DNA of 64,000 nt from Desulfobacterales bacterium (GCA_021737185.1 JAIPEL010000001.1:55841-119840); one strand, 5' to 3'; numbered from the stretch's first letter, positions 18,220-26,903 are shown. Numbers and translations are program-made. Notes: generated by a model not told the origin, from the sequence alone.

Positions 18220-20373
18220 ATGCGCAGAGAAATCGTCGGCATATTTCTTTTTTTTCTGGTCATTTTCACGCTGATCAGCCTGATCTCCTACAGCCCCCGG
18301 GACCCTTCGATCCACAACGTCGGGGCGGCAGGCCAGATCCATAATCTGTTCGGTTGGGTCGGGGCCCAGGTGGCCGGCGTCCTGGTGGGACTGTTCGGTG
18401 TCGGCGCCTTCTGGATTCCCGCCCTGCTGCTGCTTTCTTCTGTTCACATTTTTTCCGGCCATCCAAGTCCGAAGCGCGTCCTGGCCCTGACCGCAGGGGG
18501 CGGGATTCTGCTGGTGATCACCACCGGCAGTCTGCTCTCGCTTCAGCAGCATCACTACATCCTCTTTGGCAGCCGCTTTTCCGCGGGCGGCATCGTCGGG
18601 ATCCCGCTGGCGTCCTTTCTGGTCCGGTACGCCAATTCGACCGGGTCGGCCCTCGTGCTCGCGGTGCTGTGGCTCGTCGGCTTTATCCTGGCCACCGGCT
18701 TTTCCCTGGTTCGATTCGGCCGGCGTGCGGTTCATGCCGGTTCCTTCGGCGTCGACCGGATCCGGACCCTCTGGATCAAATGGAAGGAGCGGCGTCAGAA
18801 GGTCAAAAAGAGGACCCTGGCGGAAAAAAAGCGCGTCAAGGCGCCCCGGCAGGAGGTCAGGATTCAGGTTCCGGAGCCCAAGCCGGTCAAGGACGTACCG
18901 GCCCCCAAGCAGGAAGTCTTCGAATTCATGCGGTCGGAGGCCAGTTTCCAGCTGCCTTCGGTCAGCTTTCTCGACGGGCCCGAACACCGGCCGGTGTCGG
19001 CCGACGACGACAACCTGAAAATGCAAAGCAAGCTTGTGGAAAAGAAGCTGGAGGACTTCGGCGTCGCCGGGCAGGTGGTCTCGGTTTCCCCGGGACCCGT
19101 GGTGACCACCTTCGAGTACGAGCCCGCGCCGGGAGTCAAGATCAACCGGATCGTGAACCTATCCGACGACCTGTCTCTGGCGCTGAGGGCCACCAGCATC
19201 CGGATCGTGGCTCCCATCCCGGGCAAGGCGGCCATCGGCATCGAAATTCCCAATACCGACCGTCAGCTGGTTCGTTTCAAGGAGATCGTCGTCTCTTCGG
19301 TGTTCGAGAAGTCCAAATCGCCCTTGACCCTCTGCCTGGGCAAAGACATCGTGGGCAACCCTGTGGTGGCCGAGCTCGACCGGATGCCCCATCTGCTCAT
19401 CGCCGGCGCCACCGGAACCGGAAAAAGCGTCGCCTTGAACGCCATGATCTGCAGTTTCCTCTACAAGGCGTCGCCGGACAAGGTGCGGATGATTCTCATC
19501 GACCCGAAGCGGATCGAGCTCAATCACTACGACGGCATCCCCCACTTGATCACGCCGGTGGTCACGGACGTCAAAAAGGCGACCAATGCGCTGTTCTGGG
19601 CCGTGAACGAGATGGAGCGGCGCTACGAGCTGCTGTCGGAAAAGCGGGTCCGCAACATCCGGCAGTACAACCAGAAGATCGCCAGGGAAAAGCCGGTCGA
19701 AGGCCAGGACCCCGATCTGCCGCTTCCCTTTATTGTCATTGTCATCGACGAGCTGGCCGATCTGATGATGGTGGCATCCCGGGACGTGGAAGTGGCCCTG
19801 ACCCGCCTGGCGCAGATGGCCCGGGCCGCCGGGATTCATTTGATTCTGGCCACCCAGCGCCCGTCGGTGGACGTGCTCACCGGCATCATCAAGGCCAATT
19901 TTCCGACCCGCCTCACCTTTCAGGTCTCTTCCAAGACCGATTCGCGGACGATCATCGATGCCAACGGCGCAGAAAACCTCCTTGGCAGCGGGGATATGCT
20001 CTTTTTGCCGCCGGGTACGGCAAAGCTGCAGCGGATTCACGGGGCCTATATCGACGAAGCCGAGCTGGCCCGGATCATCGATTTCTTAAAGGCCCAGAAA
20101 GGCCCCGAATACGACGAAAGCGTCACCGAGGCGCCGGCAAAATCGCTCGACGAGGCCGACGACGCGGAAAAAGACGAAAAATACGACGAGGCCGTCTCTC
20201 TGGTGTCCCAAACGCGCCAGGCTTCCATTTCCATGATTCAGCGCCACCTGCGCATCGGCTACAACCGGGCCGCCCGGATCATCGAGGTCATGGAAAAGGA
20301 GGGCATCGTGGGCCCGGCCGACGGAGCCAAAGCCCGGGAGGTGCTGGTGAGGGGATATGATGACGTGCCCTGA
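18220..20373 (+). CDS. ftsK: DNA translocase FtsK
   Basis: FtsK pumps chromosomal DNA at the septum and activates dimer resolution. The 717-residue protein has an N-terminal membrane domain with about four segments (residues 5-170), a short basic linker, the alpha/beta motor with Walker A GATGTGKSV near residue 395-403 and Walker B VIVIDELADLMM near 506, LATQRPSVDVLTG, and a C-terminal winged-helix gamma domain (SISMIQRHLRIGYNRAARII) that reads KOPS sites. The linker is short, like SpoIIIE/SftA-sized proteins. CGGGGGG upstream of the ATG serves as a weak ribosome site. Confidence 0.95.
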   Translation: MRREIVGIFLFFLVIFTLISLISYSPRDPSIHNVGAAGQIHNLFGWVGAQVAGVLVGLFGVGAFWIPALLLLSSVHIFSGHPSPKRVLALTAGGGILLVITTGSLLSLQQHHYILFGSRFSAGGIVGIPLASFLVRYANSTGSALVLAVLWLVGFILATGFSLVRFGRRAVHAGSFGVDRIRTLWIKWKERRQKVKKRTLAEKKRVKAPRQEVRIQVPEPKPVKDVPAPKQEVFEFMRSEASFQLPSVSFLDGPEHRPVSADDDNLKMQSKLVEKKLEDFGVAGQVVSVSPGPVVTTFEYEPAPGVKINRIVNLSDDLSLALRATSIRIVAPIPGKAAIGIEIPNTDRQLVRFKEIVVSSVFEKSKSPLTLCLGKDIVGNPVVAELDRMPHLLIAGATGTGKSVALNAMICSFLYKASPDKVRMILIDPKRIELNHYDGIPHLITPVVTDVKKATNALFWAVNEMERRYELLSEKRVRNIRQYNQKIAREKPVEGQDPDLPLPFIVIVIDELADLMMVASRDVEVALTRLAQMARAAGIHLILATQRPSVDVLTGIIKANFPTRLTFQVSSKTDSRTIIDANGAENLLGSGDMLFLPPGTAKLQRIHGAYIDEAELARIIDFLKAQKGPEYDESVTEAPAKSLDEADDAEKDEKYDEAVSLVSQTRQASISMIQRHLRIGYNRAARIIEVMEKEGIVGPADGAKAREVLVRGYDDVP

Positions 20374-20382
20374 TAAAGAAAG

Positions 20383-20633
20383 TGCCTAAAGTGAGCTAAA
20401 ATGCCTAAAATGACTAAAATGGAAGGACGAAGACCGGCATGAGGCGTGCGATACCTGCGGTCAACCAAAGCGCAGTTGCAGCAGTTGCATGAAATGTCGG
20501 TCGAAGTCGAGCTTTACCAGAAAAAGTTCGCCCATCTAATACGGATCGGAACCCCTGAACTGCAAAAACGTCGGAGCGAAGCGACACCACAATTTTAGGC
20601 ATTTTAGATCATTTTAGGCATTTTAGGCATTTC
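20383..20633. repeat. Inverted CCTAAAATG arrays flanking a small frame
   Basis: At 20383-20421 the unit CCTAAAATG and variants repeat about four times; at 20593-20633 the reverse complement CATTTTAGG repeats about three times. The two arrays face each other around a 50-codon frame, so the 250-bp block is an inverted-repeat-bounded unit. The same units form the palindrome at 7959. The irregular unit length and lack of distinct spacers exclude a CRISPR array. Confidence 0.65.
20446..20598 (+). CDS. Possible 50-residue protein inside the inverted-repeat unit
   Basis: A frame from GTG 20446 to TAG 20596-20598 encodes MRYLRSTKAQLQQLHEMSVE..., a charged, helix-prone peptide ending TPELQKRRSEATPQF. 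Its stop codon lies inside the right-hand repeat array. There is no clear ribosome site and it may be only the remnant of a longer gene. I cannot assign a function; the placement suggests it belongs to the repeat unit rather than to ftsK. Confidence 0.3.
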   Translation: MRYLRSTKAQLQQLHEMSVEVELYQKKFAHLIRIGTPELQKRRSEATPQF

Positions 20634-20670
20634 CATCATAATCCAATACATTCCCGGATAATACCACCCC

Positions 20671-21324
20671 ATGTCCTTCCCCGCAGACCTGTTTGCCCGA
20701 ACCAAGGGATTTTTGAAGGAGAGCGAGGGGCGATGCCTGTACGAAACCGCCCTGGAGGCGGCACGGCTCGGTCCCTGCCTTGAGATCGGCGGCTACTGCG
20801 GCAAATCGACCCTCTGCATCGGCGCCGCCTGCAAAGAGCGTGGCGCCGTTTTGTTTTCCGTGGACCACCACCAGGGCTCAGAGGAGCAACAGCCCGGGGA
20901 GGAATATTTCGACCCGGAGCTGTTCGACGGAACCGCGGGCCGGATCGACACGTTTCGGATCTTTCGGCAGACCCTGGAGCGGGCCGGGCTGGAGCAGAGC
21001 GTGGTTCCCATCGTCTGCGGATCTTCGGTGGCCGCCAGGCAATGGGCCACCCCCCTTTCCATGGTATTCATCGATGGAGGGCACTCCTTTTCCGATGCCT
21101 GTACGGACTACAACGGATGGGCCGGCTACATCGTTGCCGGCGGACGGCTGGCGATCCACGATATTTTCCTCGATCCGGCCGAGGGGGGGCAGGCACCGCA
21201 CCGGATCTATCGGCTGGCCCTTGCCTCCGGGCTTTTTGCCGCCGGGAAGATGGTCGACACCCTTGGGATGCTTCGCCGGGTATCTCCCGGACAAATCCCG
21301 GATGAAGCTCGCCGCTCTCAATGA
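20671..21324 (+). CDS. Class I SAM-dependent methyltransferase
   Basis: The 217-residue protein has a SAM-binding glycine loop CLEIGGYCGKSTLCIG at about residues 32-47, an acidic strand end (VLFSVDHHQGSE), and VFIDGGHSFSDACTDYNGW, the IDGxH pattern of class I enzymes related to the O-methyltransferase/Methyltransf_24 group. The substrate cannot be predicted. It follows the repeat unit downstream of ftsK and appears to be a single-gene unit. Confidence 0.8.
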   Translation: MSFPADLFARTKGFLKESEGRCLYETALEAARLGPCLEIGGYCGKSTLCIGAACKERGAVLFSVDHHQGSEEQQPGEEYFDPELFDGTAGRIDTFRIFRQTLERAGLEQSVVPIVCGSSVAARQWATPLSMVFIDGGHSFSDACTDYNGWAGYIVAGGRLAIHDIFLDPAEGGQAPHRIYRLALASGLFAAGKMVDTLGMLRRVSPGQIPDEARRSQ

Positions 21325-21548
21325 GAAGCGCTCTAAGTTTTTTCCCGGAGCGAACAACGGTCATGTAAAAATACAGGGTTTGCGGTATTTGCCTGCCCCG
21401 GCGGTCTGTGCATAATCACCTCAGATCCGGTACCATGGGTGTTCACACCCGGCCGCCTTCAGGCTGTGCTTGAACGATCCGCGTTGAGCGGTTCACAAGT
21501 CATGACCTTCCGCCTTTGCCGGAGGACATGCCCACGAAAGGAGAACCC

Positions 21549-21950
21549 ATGCTGCACATCGGCCATTTTTCATTCGATGCCCGCGATGCCCGGGGAAATC
21601 CCCGCCACGGGTACTTTACCTGCTTGATCGACGCCGCTGATCCTGAAGAAGCGACCGCCAAGTTCGGAGAGCACATTTTGCAGATGAAGAAAAAGGAAGA
21701 CGTCTTTGCGAACATGGCGGCCGTTTACCTGGAAGACATCATCAAGGTGGCGGCGGTTCCGGAAGAACCGATCGTCACCTGGCTGCAGTCTTCGCAAGGC
21801 GAGTTTCCAAAGTCGATCAGCCATTCACTGCCTGCCGTGATCAAAGACGGCATCGAGGCCTTTGGGCTGCCCACCAACGTGGACAAGCACGAAGCCGGCA
21901 AGGGAAAGGGATACATGGTCTCGGAGCCGTTCATCCGGTTCGACAGATAA
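21549..21950 (+). CDS. Protein of unknown function, 133 residues
   Basis: The start at 21549 is chosen because AAAGGAG lies at 21537-21543; it gives MLHIGHFSFDARDARGNPRH. The product is a soluble acidic protein with no motif I recognise; the block FGEHILQMKKKEDVFANMAA looks helical. Its TAA is immediately followed by AATCGCTGCCGCGAT, a further example of a hairpin overlapping a stop codon. The surrounding 220-base spacer upstream (21325-21548) shows no other signal. Confidence 0.65.
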   Translation: MLHIGHFSFDARDARGNPRHGYFTCLIDAADPEEATAKFGEHILQMKKKEDVFANMAAVYLEDIIKVAAVPEEPIVTWLQSSQGEFPKSISHSLPAVIKDGIEAFGLPTNVDKHEAGKGKGYMVSEPFIRFDR

Positions 21951-22098
21951 AATCGCTGCCGCGATCTGGGGTAGAGACCGTCTTGCTCATGTTTGGGTCG
22001 GAGCGTTTGATTTCGTTTGACCCGGTGAGATGAACCGGGGATCGAAAGCCTGAAAAAAACCGGCCCCGCTTCCGGGGGCGGCCTTTACCAGGGGGGAC

Positions 22099-22248
22099 AT
22101 GAAAAACGGCAAAACAGCAGGCATGGCCCTGGACGGGAAGAATGCGGCCGCAGCGGTTGTCCGCATTTCGGTCACCGACACCGGCATCGGGATGGACCCG
22201 GCCACCCGGAAACGGATATTCGAACCAAATCCTTTCCCTGCCGGATGA
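22099..22248 (+). pseudogene. Remnant of a sensor histidine kinase ATPase domain
   Basis: A 49-codon frame begins MKNGKTAGMALDGKNAAAAV and then reads VRISVTDTGIGMDPATRKRI followed by FEPNPFPAG and stop. The DTGIGM-ATRKRIFEP run is the G1 box region of a HATPase_c domain, which in an intact kinase continues into FFTT and the G2 box. Everything upstream (HisKA, sensor) and downstream is missing, so this is a gene fragment. A GGGGGG tract precedes the ATG by chance or as a relic ribosome site. The minus-strand gene ends six bases later. Confidence 0.6.
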
Positions 22249-22253
22249 CCGGT

Positions 22254-23312
22254 TCATGCCGTTTGCAAAATCGGTGCCGGCTTCCAGAAATCGTGGCTGA
22301 ACAGGCGGCATGCCGGGGTCAGGCCGTAGAGAAGATCTGCGGCAAGCAGAACCGCGGCGCCGGTCCAGGCGGTTTTTTCCGTCGTATAGATCACGCCGTC
22401 GGGAAAGGTGACGCCGGTCCAGAAAGCCCCGTCGGCGTATTTCTTGTCCGCCGCCCAGGAAAGCACTTTTTCCGCATCGGAAACCCTTCCCATGGCCGCA
22501 AGGGTCAGGGAAAGCTCAGCGGTTTCGGCCATGGTCGTCCAGGCCCGGTCTGAGACGCATAGAATCCCCCATCCCGGGACGGCAAACGTTTCCCAGCCAC
22601 GGTCGATCCACTTTTCAGCATCCTCTCCGGTGACGGCGCCGGAGAGCACCGGGTAGTACCAATCCATGGAAAATCGCGCTTTGCTCGGGTCAAAGAGGTG
22701 CGGTTTTGTGCGGATCGCCTCGCCGAGGCGGACCCGGGCTGCGGTCCACCGCGGCATTCTTTCTCCCAGCCGCTCGGAAATCTTCAACGCGGCGCCGAGG
22801 CTCAGGTACATGGAAGCGCAGCCGGTGAGCAGGGTGCGTTCGGAGATGCTCCCGTCGGCGCGCTGCGCCCAGGGGATGTGCCCTTCGGGGCGCTGAAGGC
22901 CGACCACGTAGTCGGCGGCCCGTCTGACGCAGTCCCACATCTGGTATAAAAAGCCGTCGTCGCCGGTAACGAGATAGTGGTGGTAGGCCCCTACGGCGAT
23001 GTAGGCGGTCATGTTCGGATCCTTGTAGGCGCCTTTGGCAGGTTTTCCGTCCCTGTACTCCGACCACCAGCATCCATCGGCAGGCTGGGTCCTGGCGGAC
23101 CAGGCATAGGCGGCTTCGGCGGCACGCCGGTATCCGGCCACGTCCAGGCCCATGGCGCTTTCCACGTGGTCCCACGGATCGGTTTTCCCGCCTGTCGACC
23201 AAGGGATCTCGCCGTCCTCCTTCTGGACGGCGGCAATGAAGGCCGCAGCGGCCGGGATATCTGACAGCAGAGACGCCGGCTTTGGCCGGGCCGATATCGC
23301 CCCAGGGGTCAT
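22254..23312 (-). CDS. Alpha/alpha-barrel (prenyltransferase/terpene-cyclase-like) protein
   Basis: The 352-residue product begins MTPGAISARPKPASLL. Repeated Gly/Trp-rich helices such as DGEIPWSTGGKTDPWDHVES, ADGCWWSEYRDGKP, EGHIPWAQRADGSI and DGAFWTGVTFPDGVIY are typical of the (alpha/alpha)6 toroid shared by prenyltransferase subunits, squalene cyclases and some glycosidases. Specific activity is unknown. ATG at 23310-23312 overlaps the TGA of the upstream methyltransferase gene (ATGA), so it is the last gene of a four-gene minus-strand operon with a glycosyltransferase and a CoA transferase. Confidence 0.7.
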   Translation of the reverse strand: MTPGAISARPKPASLLSDIPAAAAFIAAVQKEDGEIPWSTGGKTDPWDHVESAMGLDVAGYRRAAEAAYAWSARTQPADGCWWSEYRDGKPAKGAYKDPNMTAYIAVGAYHHYLVTGDDGFLYQMWDCVRRAADYVVGLQRPEGHIPWAQRADGSISERTLLTGCASMYLSLGAALKISERLGERMPRWTAARVRLGEAIRTKPHLFDPSKARFSMDWYYPVLSGAVTGEDAEKWIDRGWETFAVPGWGILCVSDRAWTTMAETAELSLTLAAMGRVSDAEKVLSWAADKKYADGAFWTGVTFPDGVIYTTEKTAWTGAAVLLAADLLYGLTPACRLFSHDFWKPAPILQTA

Positions 23313-24022
23313 GTCTGTTCCTTTCGCAGATAGAAAACCACGCTTTTGCCGAGCACCGGATTCAAGAGCCGCTCCAGGGTTTGGGTGATCCACGGTTTTT
23401 TCATCATGTCCCAGACCAGCAGCCGGTGATAGAGCGCCACCGGCGAGGCCTTGTCGCTATCCGGGCCCGCCAGGCACTTGAGCCACCAGTAGGGGGTGTG
23501 CAAAGCGTGGGCATATCCCCGTCCCCACAGCCGAAACCCGCGTCCGACCAGCAGCCGGCAAAGCTCGACTTCCCGGTAGATCCGGACATGACCGCCGCTG
23601 GCGCTGCGATAGGATTCGGAAAGTGCCCAGCAGAACCGCTCCGGGAAAAAGCGGGGCACACTCACGACCAGGCTCTTTCCGGGCTTGAGCACCCGGGAGA
23701 GTTCGGCGGCAGCCTTCCGGTGGTCCTTGATATGTTCGAGCACCTCAGCGCAGACCACCAGGTCGAAGGTATGATCGTCAAAGGGCAGGTTCAGAAGGTC
23801 GGCGCGGATAAGCCCCCATCGGCCTTCGACCGGCGCCGTCCGGTTTTCGACGGCCATGCGGTCCCGGCAGCCGATCAGATCCTCGCCGCATCGGTCGGCG
23901 CCGCAGACAAAGACGTTCCTGCGACGGGCCAAAGCGGCCACGTGCCGCCCGTTTCCGCAGCCGATGTCCAGGATCCGATCCCCGGGGGCGATGTTCAGGC
24001 GCCTAAAATCGACGGTGATCAT
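23309..24022 (-). CDS. Class I SAM-dependent methyltransferase
   Basis: The 237-residue protein has motif I ILDIGCGNGRHVAALA at residues 17-32, an acidic residue after strand 2 (VCGADRCGED), and the post-motif LVVCAEVLEHIKDHRKAAAE, the pattern of the Methyltransf_11 group acting on small molecules or lipids. Its ATG lies 20 bases inside the end of the glycosyltransferase gene and its stop overlaps the next start, so it is tightly coupled within the operon. Likely role is modification of a glycan or lipid made by this operon; that is inferred from context. Confidence 0.85.
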   Translation of the reverse strand: MITVDFRRLNIAPGDRILDIGCGNGRHVAALARRRNVFVCGADRCGEDLIGCRDRMAVENRTAPVEGRWGLIRADLLNLPFDDHTFDLVVCAEVLEHIKDHRKAAAELSRVLKPGKSLVVSVPRFFPERFCWALSESYRSASGGHVRIYREVELCRLLVGRGFRLWGRGYAHALHTPYWWLKCLAGPDSDKASPVALYHRLLVWDMMKKPWITQTLERLLNPVLGKSVVFYLRKEQT

Positions 24023-25256
24023 CGACGACCTCTCTGTACACGGCTTCGGTTCCCTGGGCGGCCCGCTCCCAGGTGAACTGGGTCAGCACACGGCGCCGTC
24101 CGGCCGCTCCCAGCTCGGCCGCCAACTGCGGGTGATCGTAAAGGGTTTCGATTGCCCGAGCCAGGGCCGGCGGATCGGCCGGCGGCACCAGCAGACCGGC
24201 GTCTCCCACCACTTCGGGCAGGGCGCCGCCGGTGGTGCTGATCACCGGCACGGCGCAGGCCATGGCCTCTCCGGCCGGAAGACCGAACCCTTCGTACACC
24301 GAGGGAACCACTGCCATTTCAGCACGGGCATACTGGCGCACATATTCTTTGTGGTCGATGCGGCCGGTGAAGGTCACCCGTTCTCCGATGCCGAGCCGGG
24401 CGATGAGTTTTTCGATGCCGCCGCCTTTTTTCGGGCGGCCGATCACCACCAGATGCAGGCGGCGGGCGCCGTTCACGGCGGCCATGGCTTTGAGCAGATG
24501 ATAGAGTCCCTTTAGGGGGGTGTCGGAGCTGTTGGTGACGATGATCCGGCCCCTTTCCCGGGGGACGCCGGGCATCGGGTGAAACAGGTCGGTGCGGATT
24601 CCGTTGGGCACTACGGCAAAGCGCTCCCGGCCGATGCCGAAGTTTTGGCTGATGTCCGCTGCGGCGCGCTCCGAGACGGTGATGATCCTGGGCAGGCAGG
24701 CGGCCACTCTTTTTTGCATGCCGATAAAAGAGTGCCACCGCAGCTGCTTGAATTTTTTCCACGGGGTGCGAACCGCCCGGATGGCCAGTTTGCGGTCCAC
24801 GGAAATCGGGTGGTGGATGGTGGCCACCGTCGGCACGCGCCGGGCCACGGCCCAGAGCCCGTAGGACAGGCTCTGGTTGTCGTGGACGATGTCGTAGCGG
24901 TTCAGCCGGCTGCGGAGAAACCGGTAGGCGTGCAGGCCGAAGGTGAACGGCTCCGGAAACCCGGCGGTGGAGACCCCCAGCCATTCGATGAGGTTGATGG
25001 GGCGGCTCAGTTCGCCAAGGGTAGGCATGCGAAACGGGTCTGCCGGGTCATACAGATCGAGGGTTTTGAGGCGGTGGACCGTGATTCCTTCGGAGAGCTG
25101 CGGATCAGGGGGGCCGGAAACCACTTCCACCCGGTGGCCCAGGGCCTGCAGCGCGCGGCTCAGGTTGTCCAGGTAGACGCCCTGTCCGCCGCTGTGGGGA
25201 TTGCTCCGGTAGCTGAGCAGGCAGATGCGCAGCCCGGGACCGGCGCCTGCCGCCAT
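24003..25256 (-). CDS. Glycosyltransferase family 4 protein
   Basis: The 417-residue GT-B enzyme has the N-terminal Gly loop YRSNPHSGGQGVYLDNLSRA at residues 15-34, the DIVHDNQSLSYG acceptor region, TIHHPISVDRK, VPNGIRTDLFHP, and the nucleotide-sugar EX7E block PSVYEGFGLPAGEAMACAVP. It probably transfers a sugar from a nucleotide donor to a cell-surface acceptor at the inner membrane. The start overlaps the stop of the CoA-transferase gene by ATGA. Confidence 0.88.
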   Translation of the reverse strand: MAAGAGPGLRICLLSYRSNPHSGGQGVYLDNLSRALQALGHRVEVVSGPPDPQLSEGITVHRLKTLDLYDPADPFRMPTLGELSRPINLIEWLGVSTAGFPEPFTFGLHAYRFLRSRLNRYDIVHDNQSLSYGLWAVARRVPTVATIHHPISVDRKLAIRAVRTPWKKFKQLRWHSFIGMQKRVAACLPRIITVSERAAADISQNFGIGRERFAVVPNGIRTDLFHPMPGVPRERGRIIVTNSSDTPLKGLYHLLKAMAAVNGARRLHLVVIGRPKKGGGIEKLIARLGIGERVTFTGRIDHKEYVRQYARAEMAVVPSVYEGFGLPAGEAMACAVPVISTTGGALPEVVGDAGLLVPPADPPALARAIETLYDHPQLAAELGAAGRRRVLTQFTWERAAQGTEAVYREVVDDHRRF

Positions 25257-26398
25257 CAGACGGCCCCCTCGGCTTCCATCTGCGCGATCTGGCGCTCGTC
25301 GTAGCCGAGTTCGGCCAAAATCGCATGGGTTTGCTGGCCGAACTGCGGCGGGGCGCTTCGAATCTGCGGCGGCGTTTGGGAAAGCTTCAGAGCCGGCCCG
25401 AGCTGGGGACCGCAGCCGTCCGGCAGTTTGGCAGGATCCGGGAGCAGGCCCCGTTGTCTTGCCGCCGGGCTGTTCAGGGCCTCATCCAACCCCATGACCC
25501 CGCCCACGCAGACGTCCTGATCCTGGAAGATTTCCATCCACTGGTCGCGCGTTTTTTGGCGGAACGCGTTTTTAAGAAAGTCGATCAGCGTTTCCTGGCA
25601 GGTGTCGTCGAATTGGAGCGGAGCATATTCCGGTACGCCGAAGTAGCGGCACAAGCGCTCCCAGAAGCGGCGCTCCAGGGCGCCCACGGTGATGTGCCGG
25701 CCGTCGGCCGTCTCATAGACGTTGTAGCAGGCATAGCGGTGAGAGAGGAGTCCACGGCTTCTGGTTGGGGGGCAGTTTTTGACCCACATTTCCCCGGCGG
25801 GGGTTACAGCCAGGCTCATCAGTGCGTCAGTCATGGAAACATCGATGTATTGGCCATGGCCAGTTTTTTCACGGGCTACCAACGCCAAGAGAATTCCGAC
25901 TGCTGCGTAAAGCCCTCCTGTCAGGTCACCGACCTGAATTCCGGGAATACACGGGGGGCCATCTGCAGGTCCGATGAGTGACAAAAGGCCGCTGGCTGCC
26001 ATATAGTTTACATCATGTCCGGCCTGGTTCCGGAGGTCTCCACTCTGGCCGTAGCCGGTGACCGAGCAATAGACGATGGCCGGATTGATGGAGCGGACCC
26101 GGTCATAGTCGATTTTCAGGCGATTTGTCACGCCGGGGCGAAACCCTTCGAGGAGTATGTCCGCCTTTTTAACCAGAGCCCGGAAGATTTCCTGTCCTCG
26201 CTCACTTTTCAGGTTCAGGGTCATGTGCTCTTTGTTCCGGTTGATATGGGCAAGCTCCGGCAGGGCGTCGGCCGCAAACCGGCGGTCTTCAACCGCGATG
26301 ACCCGTGCCCCGTGATCTGCCAGGATCATGGAACAGTAAGGCCCCGGCAGCAGCCGGGACAGATCGACCACCAGAATTTCGGAAAGGGCAGCTCCCAT
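25256..26398 (-). CDS. CaiB/BaiF family (class III) CoA transferase
   Basis: Class III CoA transferases move CoA between acyl groups through an aspartyl-CoA intermediate. The 380-residue protein begins MGAALSEILVVDLSRLLPGP and carries GPYCSMILADHGARVIAVED, LNLKSERGQEIF, ADILLEGFRPGV, and GQYIDVSMTDALMSL; GIQVGDLTGGLYAAVGI holds the likely catalytic aspartate. Longer in-frame starts (26419, 26605) add only non-family sequence. Composition changes inside the gene: single lines counted by hand give 65-68% GC over 25441-25740 but 53-55% over 25801-26220. It is the first gene of the minus-strand operon and divergent from the hmgL remnant. Confidence 0.88.
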   Translation of the reverse strand: MGAALSEILVVDLSRLLPGPYCSMILADHGARVIAVEDRRFAADALPELAHINRNKEHMTLNLKSERGQEIFRALVKKADILLEGFRPGVTNRLKIDYDRVRSINPAIVYCSVTGYGQSGDLRNQAGHDVNYMAASGLLSLIGPADGPPCIPGIQVGDLTGGLYAAVGILLALVAREKTGHGQYIDVSMTDALMSLAVTPAGEMWVKNCPPTRSRGLLSHRYACYNVYETADGRHITVGALERRFWERLCRYFGVPEYAPLQFDDTCQETLIDFLKNAFRQKTRDQWMEIFQDQDVCVGGVMGLDEALNSPAARQRGLLPDPAKLPDGCGPQLGPALKLSQTPPQIRSAPPQFGQQTHAILAELGYDERQIAQMEAEGAV

Positions 26399-26604
26399 CG
26401 ATGTGCTTTTCGAAGGCATAAGCAAAAGGGGCGAACCAAAATTTTGCCGCCTGGATGGCAGTGGAAACAAAACGTCCGTTTTTTTGAGTGTTCCCTCTGC
26501 AATTTCTGCGGTGCATGAAAGTTGATGCCTGCATAAATCCGGGAACAAAGGTGTGTCAAGCCAGCTTTGATGCATCCCTCGCACGGGTGGCAGTTCCGGA
26601 GCCA

Positions 26605-26633
26605 TTGATAATTTTAAATCACGGTACTATACT
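26605..26633 (+). promoter_or_regulatory. Sigma70 promoter of the decayed hmgL copy
   Basis: TTGATA (26605-26610), a 17-base spacer and TATACT (26628-26633) form a near-consensus promoter. The ATG of the remnant is 8 bases beyond the -10 box, exactly as in the intact copy at 55418. It now points into the left end of the island and could transcribe the 56-residue gene at 26904. Confidence 0.65.
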
Positions 26634-26641
26634 CGCTGGCG

Positions 26642-26872
26642 ATGAGGAATGGCAACCCGAAAAGAGCGGCGGTTGGCAAGGTACCCTTGGTGGAGGTCGG
26701 TCTCCGGGGTAGCTTACAGATGGAAAAAAAGCCGATCCCCACCGCGTTGGAGCTGGAGATACCGGTTTCAGCTATGGGCGTCCACAGCCGGAAAAACCCG
26801 GCAATGGGTTTGCAGGAAGCCCTCGGTCAAGGGATCTGGACGATCTGGGATGCAAAATCGACCTATAAATAA
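26642..26872 (+). pseudogene. Decayed, internally deleted copy of the HMG-CoA lyase gene
   Basis: The 76-codon frame MRNGNPKRAAVGKVPLVEVG... aligns with residues 1-36 of the intact lyase at 55455, then jumps in frame to residues 104-140 (ELEIPVSAMGVHSRKNPAMG against ELEISVSASDAHSRRNAGMG). About 67 codons are missing and homology stops at about 26862, where island sequence begins. In the first 36 codons 82 of 108 bases match by hand count. The catalytic Arg-Asp pair of LRDG reads LRGS here, so the product cannot be an active lyase. Homology also covers the promoter and some bases upstream of it. Confidence 0.8.
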
Positions 26873-26903
26873 AACCGGATACTACCAAAAAAAGACTTAA
26901 AAT

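Noticed and set aside
18354..20360. 668-codon plus-strand frame inside ftsK
   Set aside because: It is an out-of-frame shadow of ftsK, very rich in Arg, Gly and Pro with no motif, while the ftsK frame has all motor motifs.
20383..20633. Possible CRISPR array from the CCTAAAATG repeats
   Set aside because: Units are 9-12 bases, irregular, inverted between the two sides and have no spacers; no cas genes are present.
26488..26712. Plus-strand frame over the caiB-hmgL spacer and remnant
   Set aside because: It crosses the promoter and reads the remnant out of frame; similarity to the matching frame at 55403 only reflects DNA homology of the two copies.
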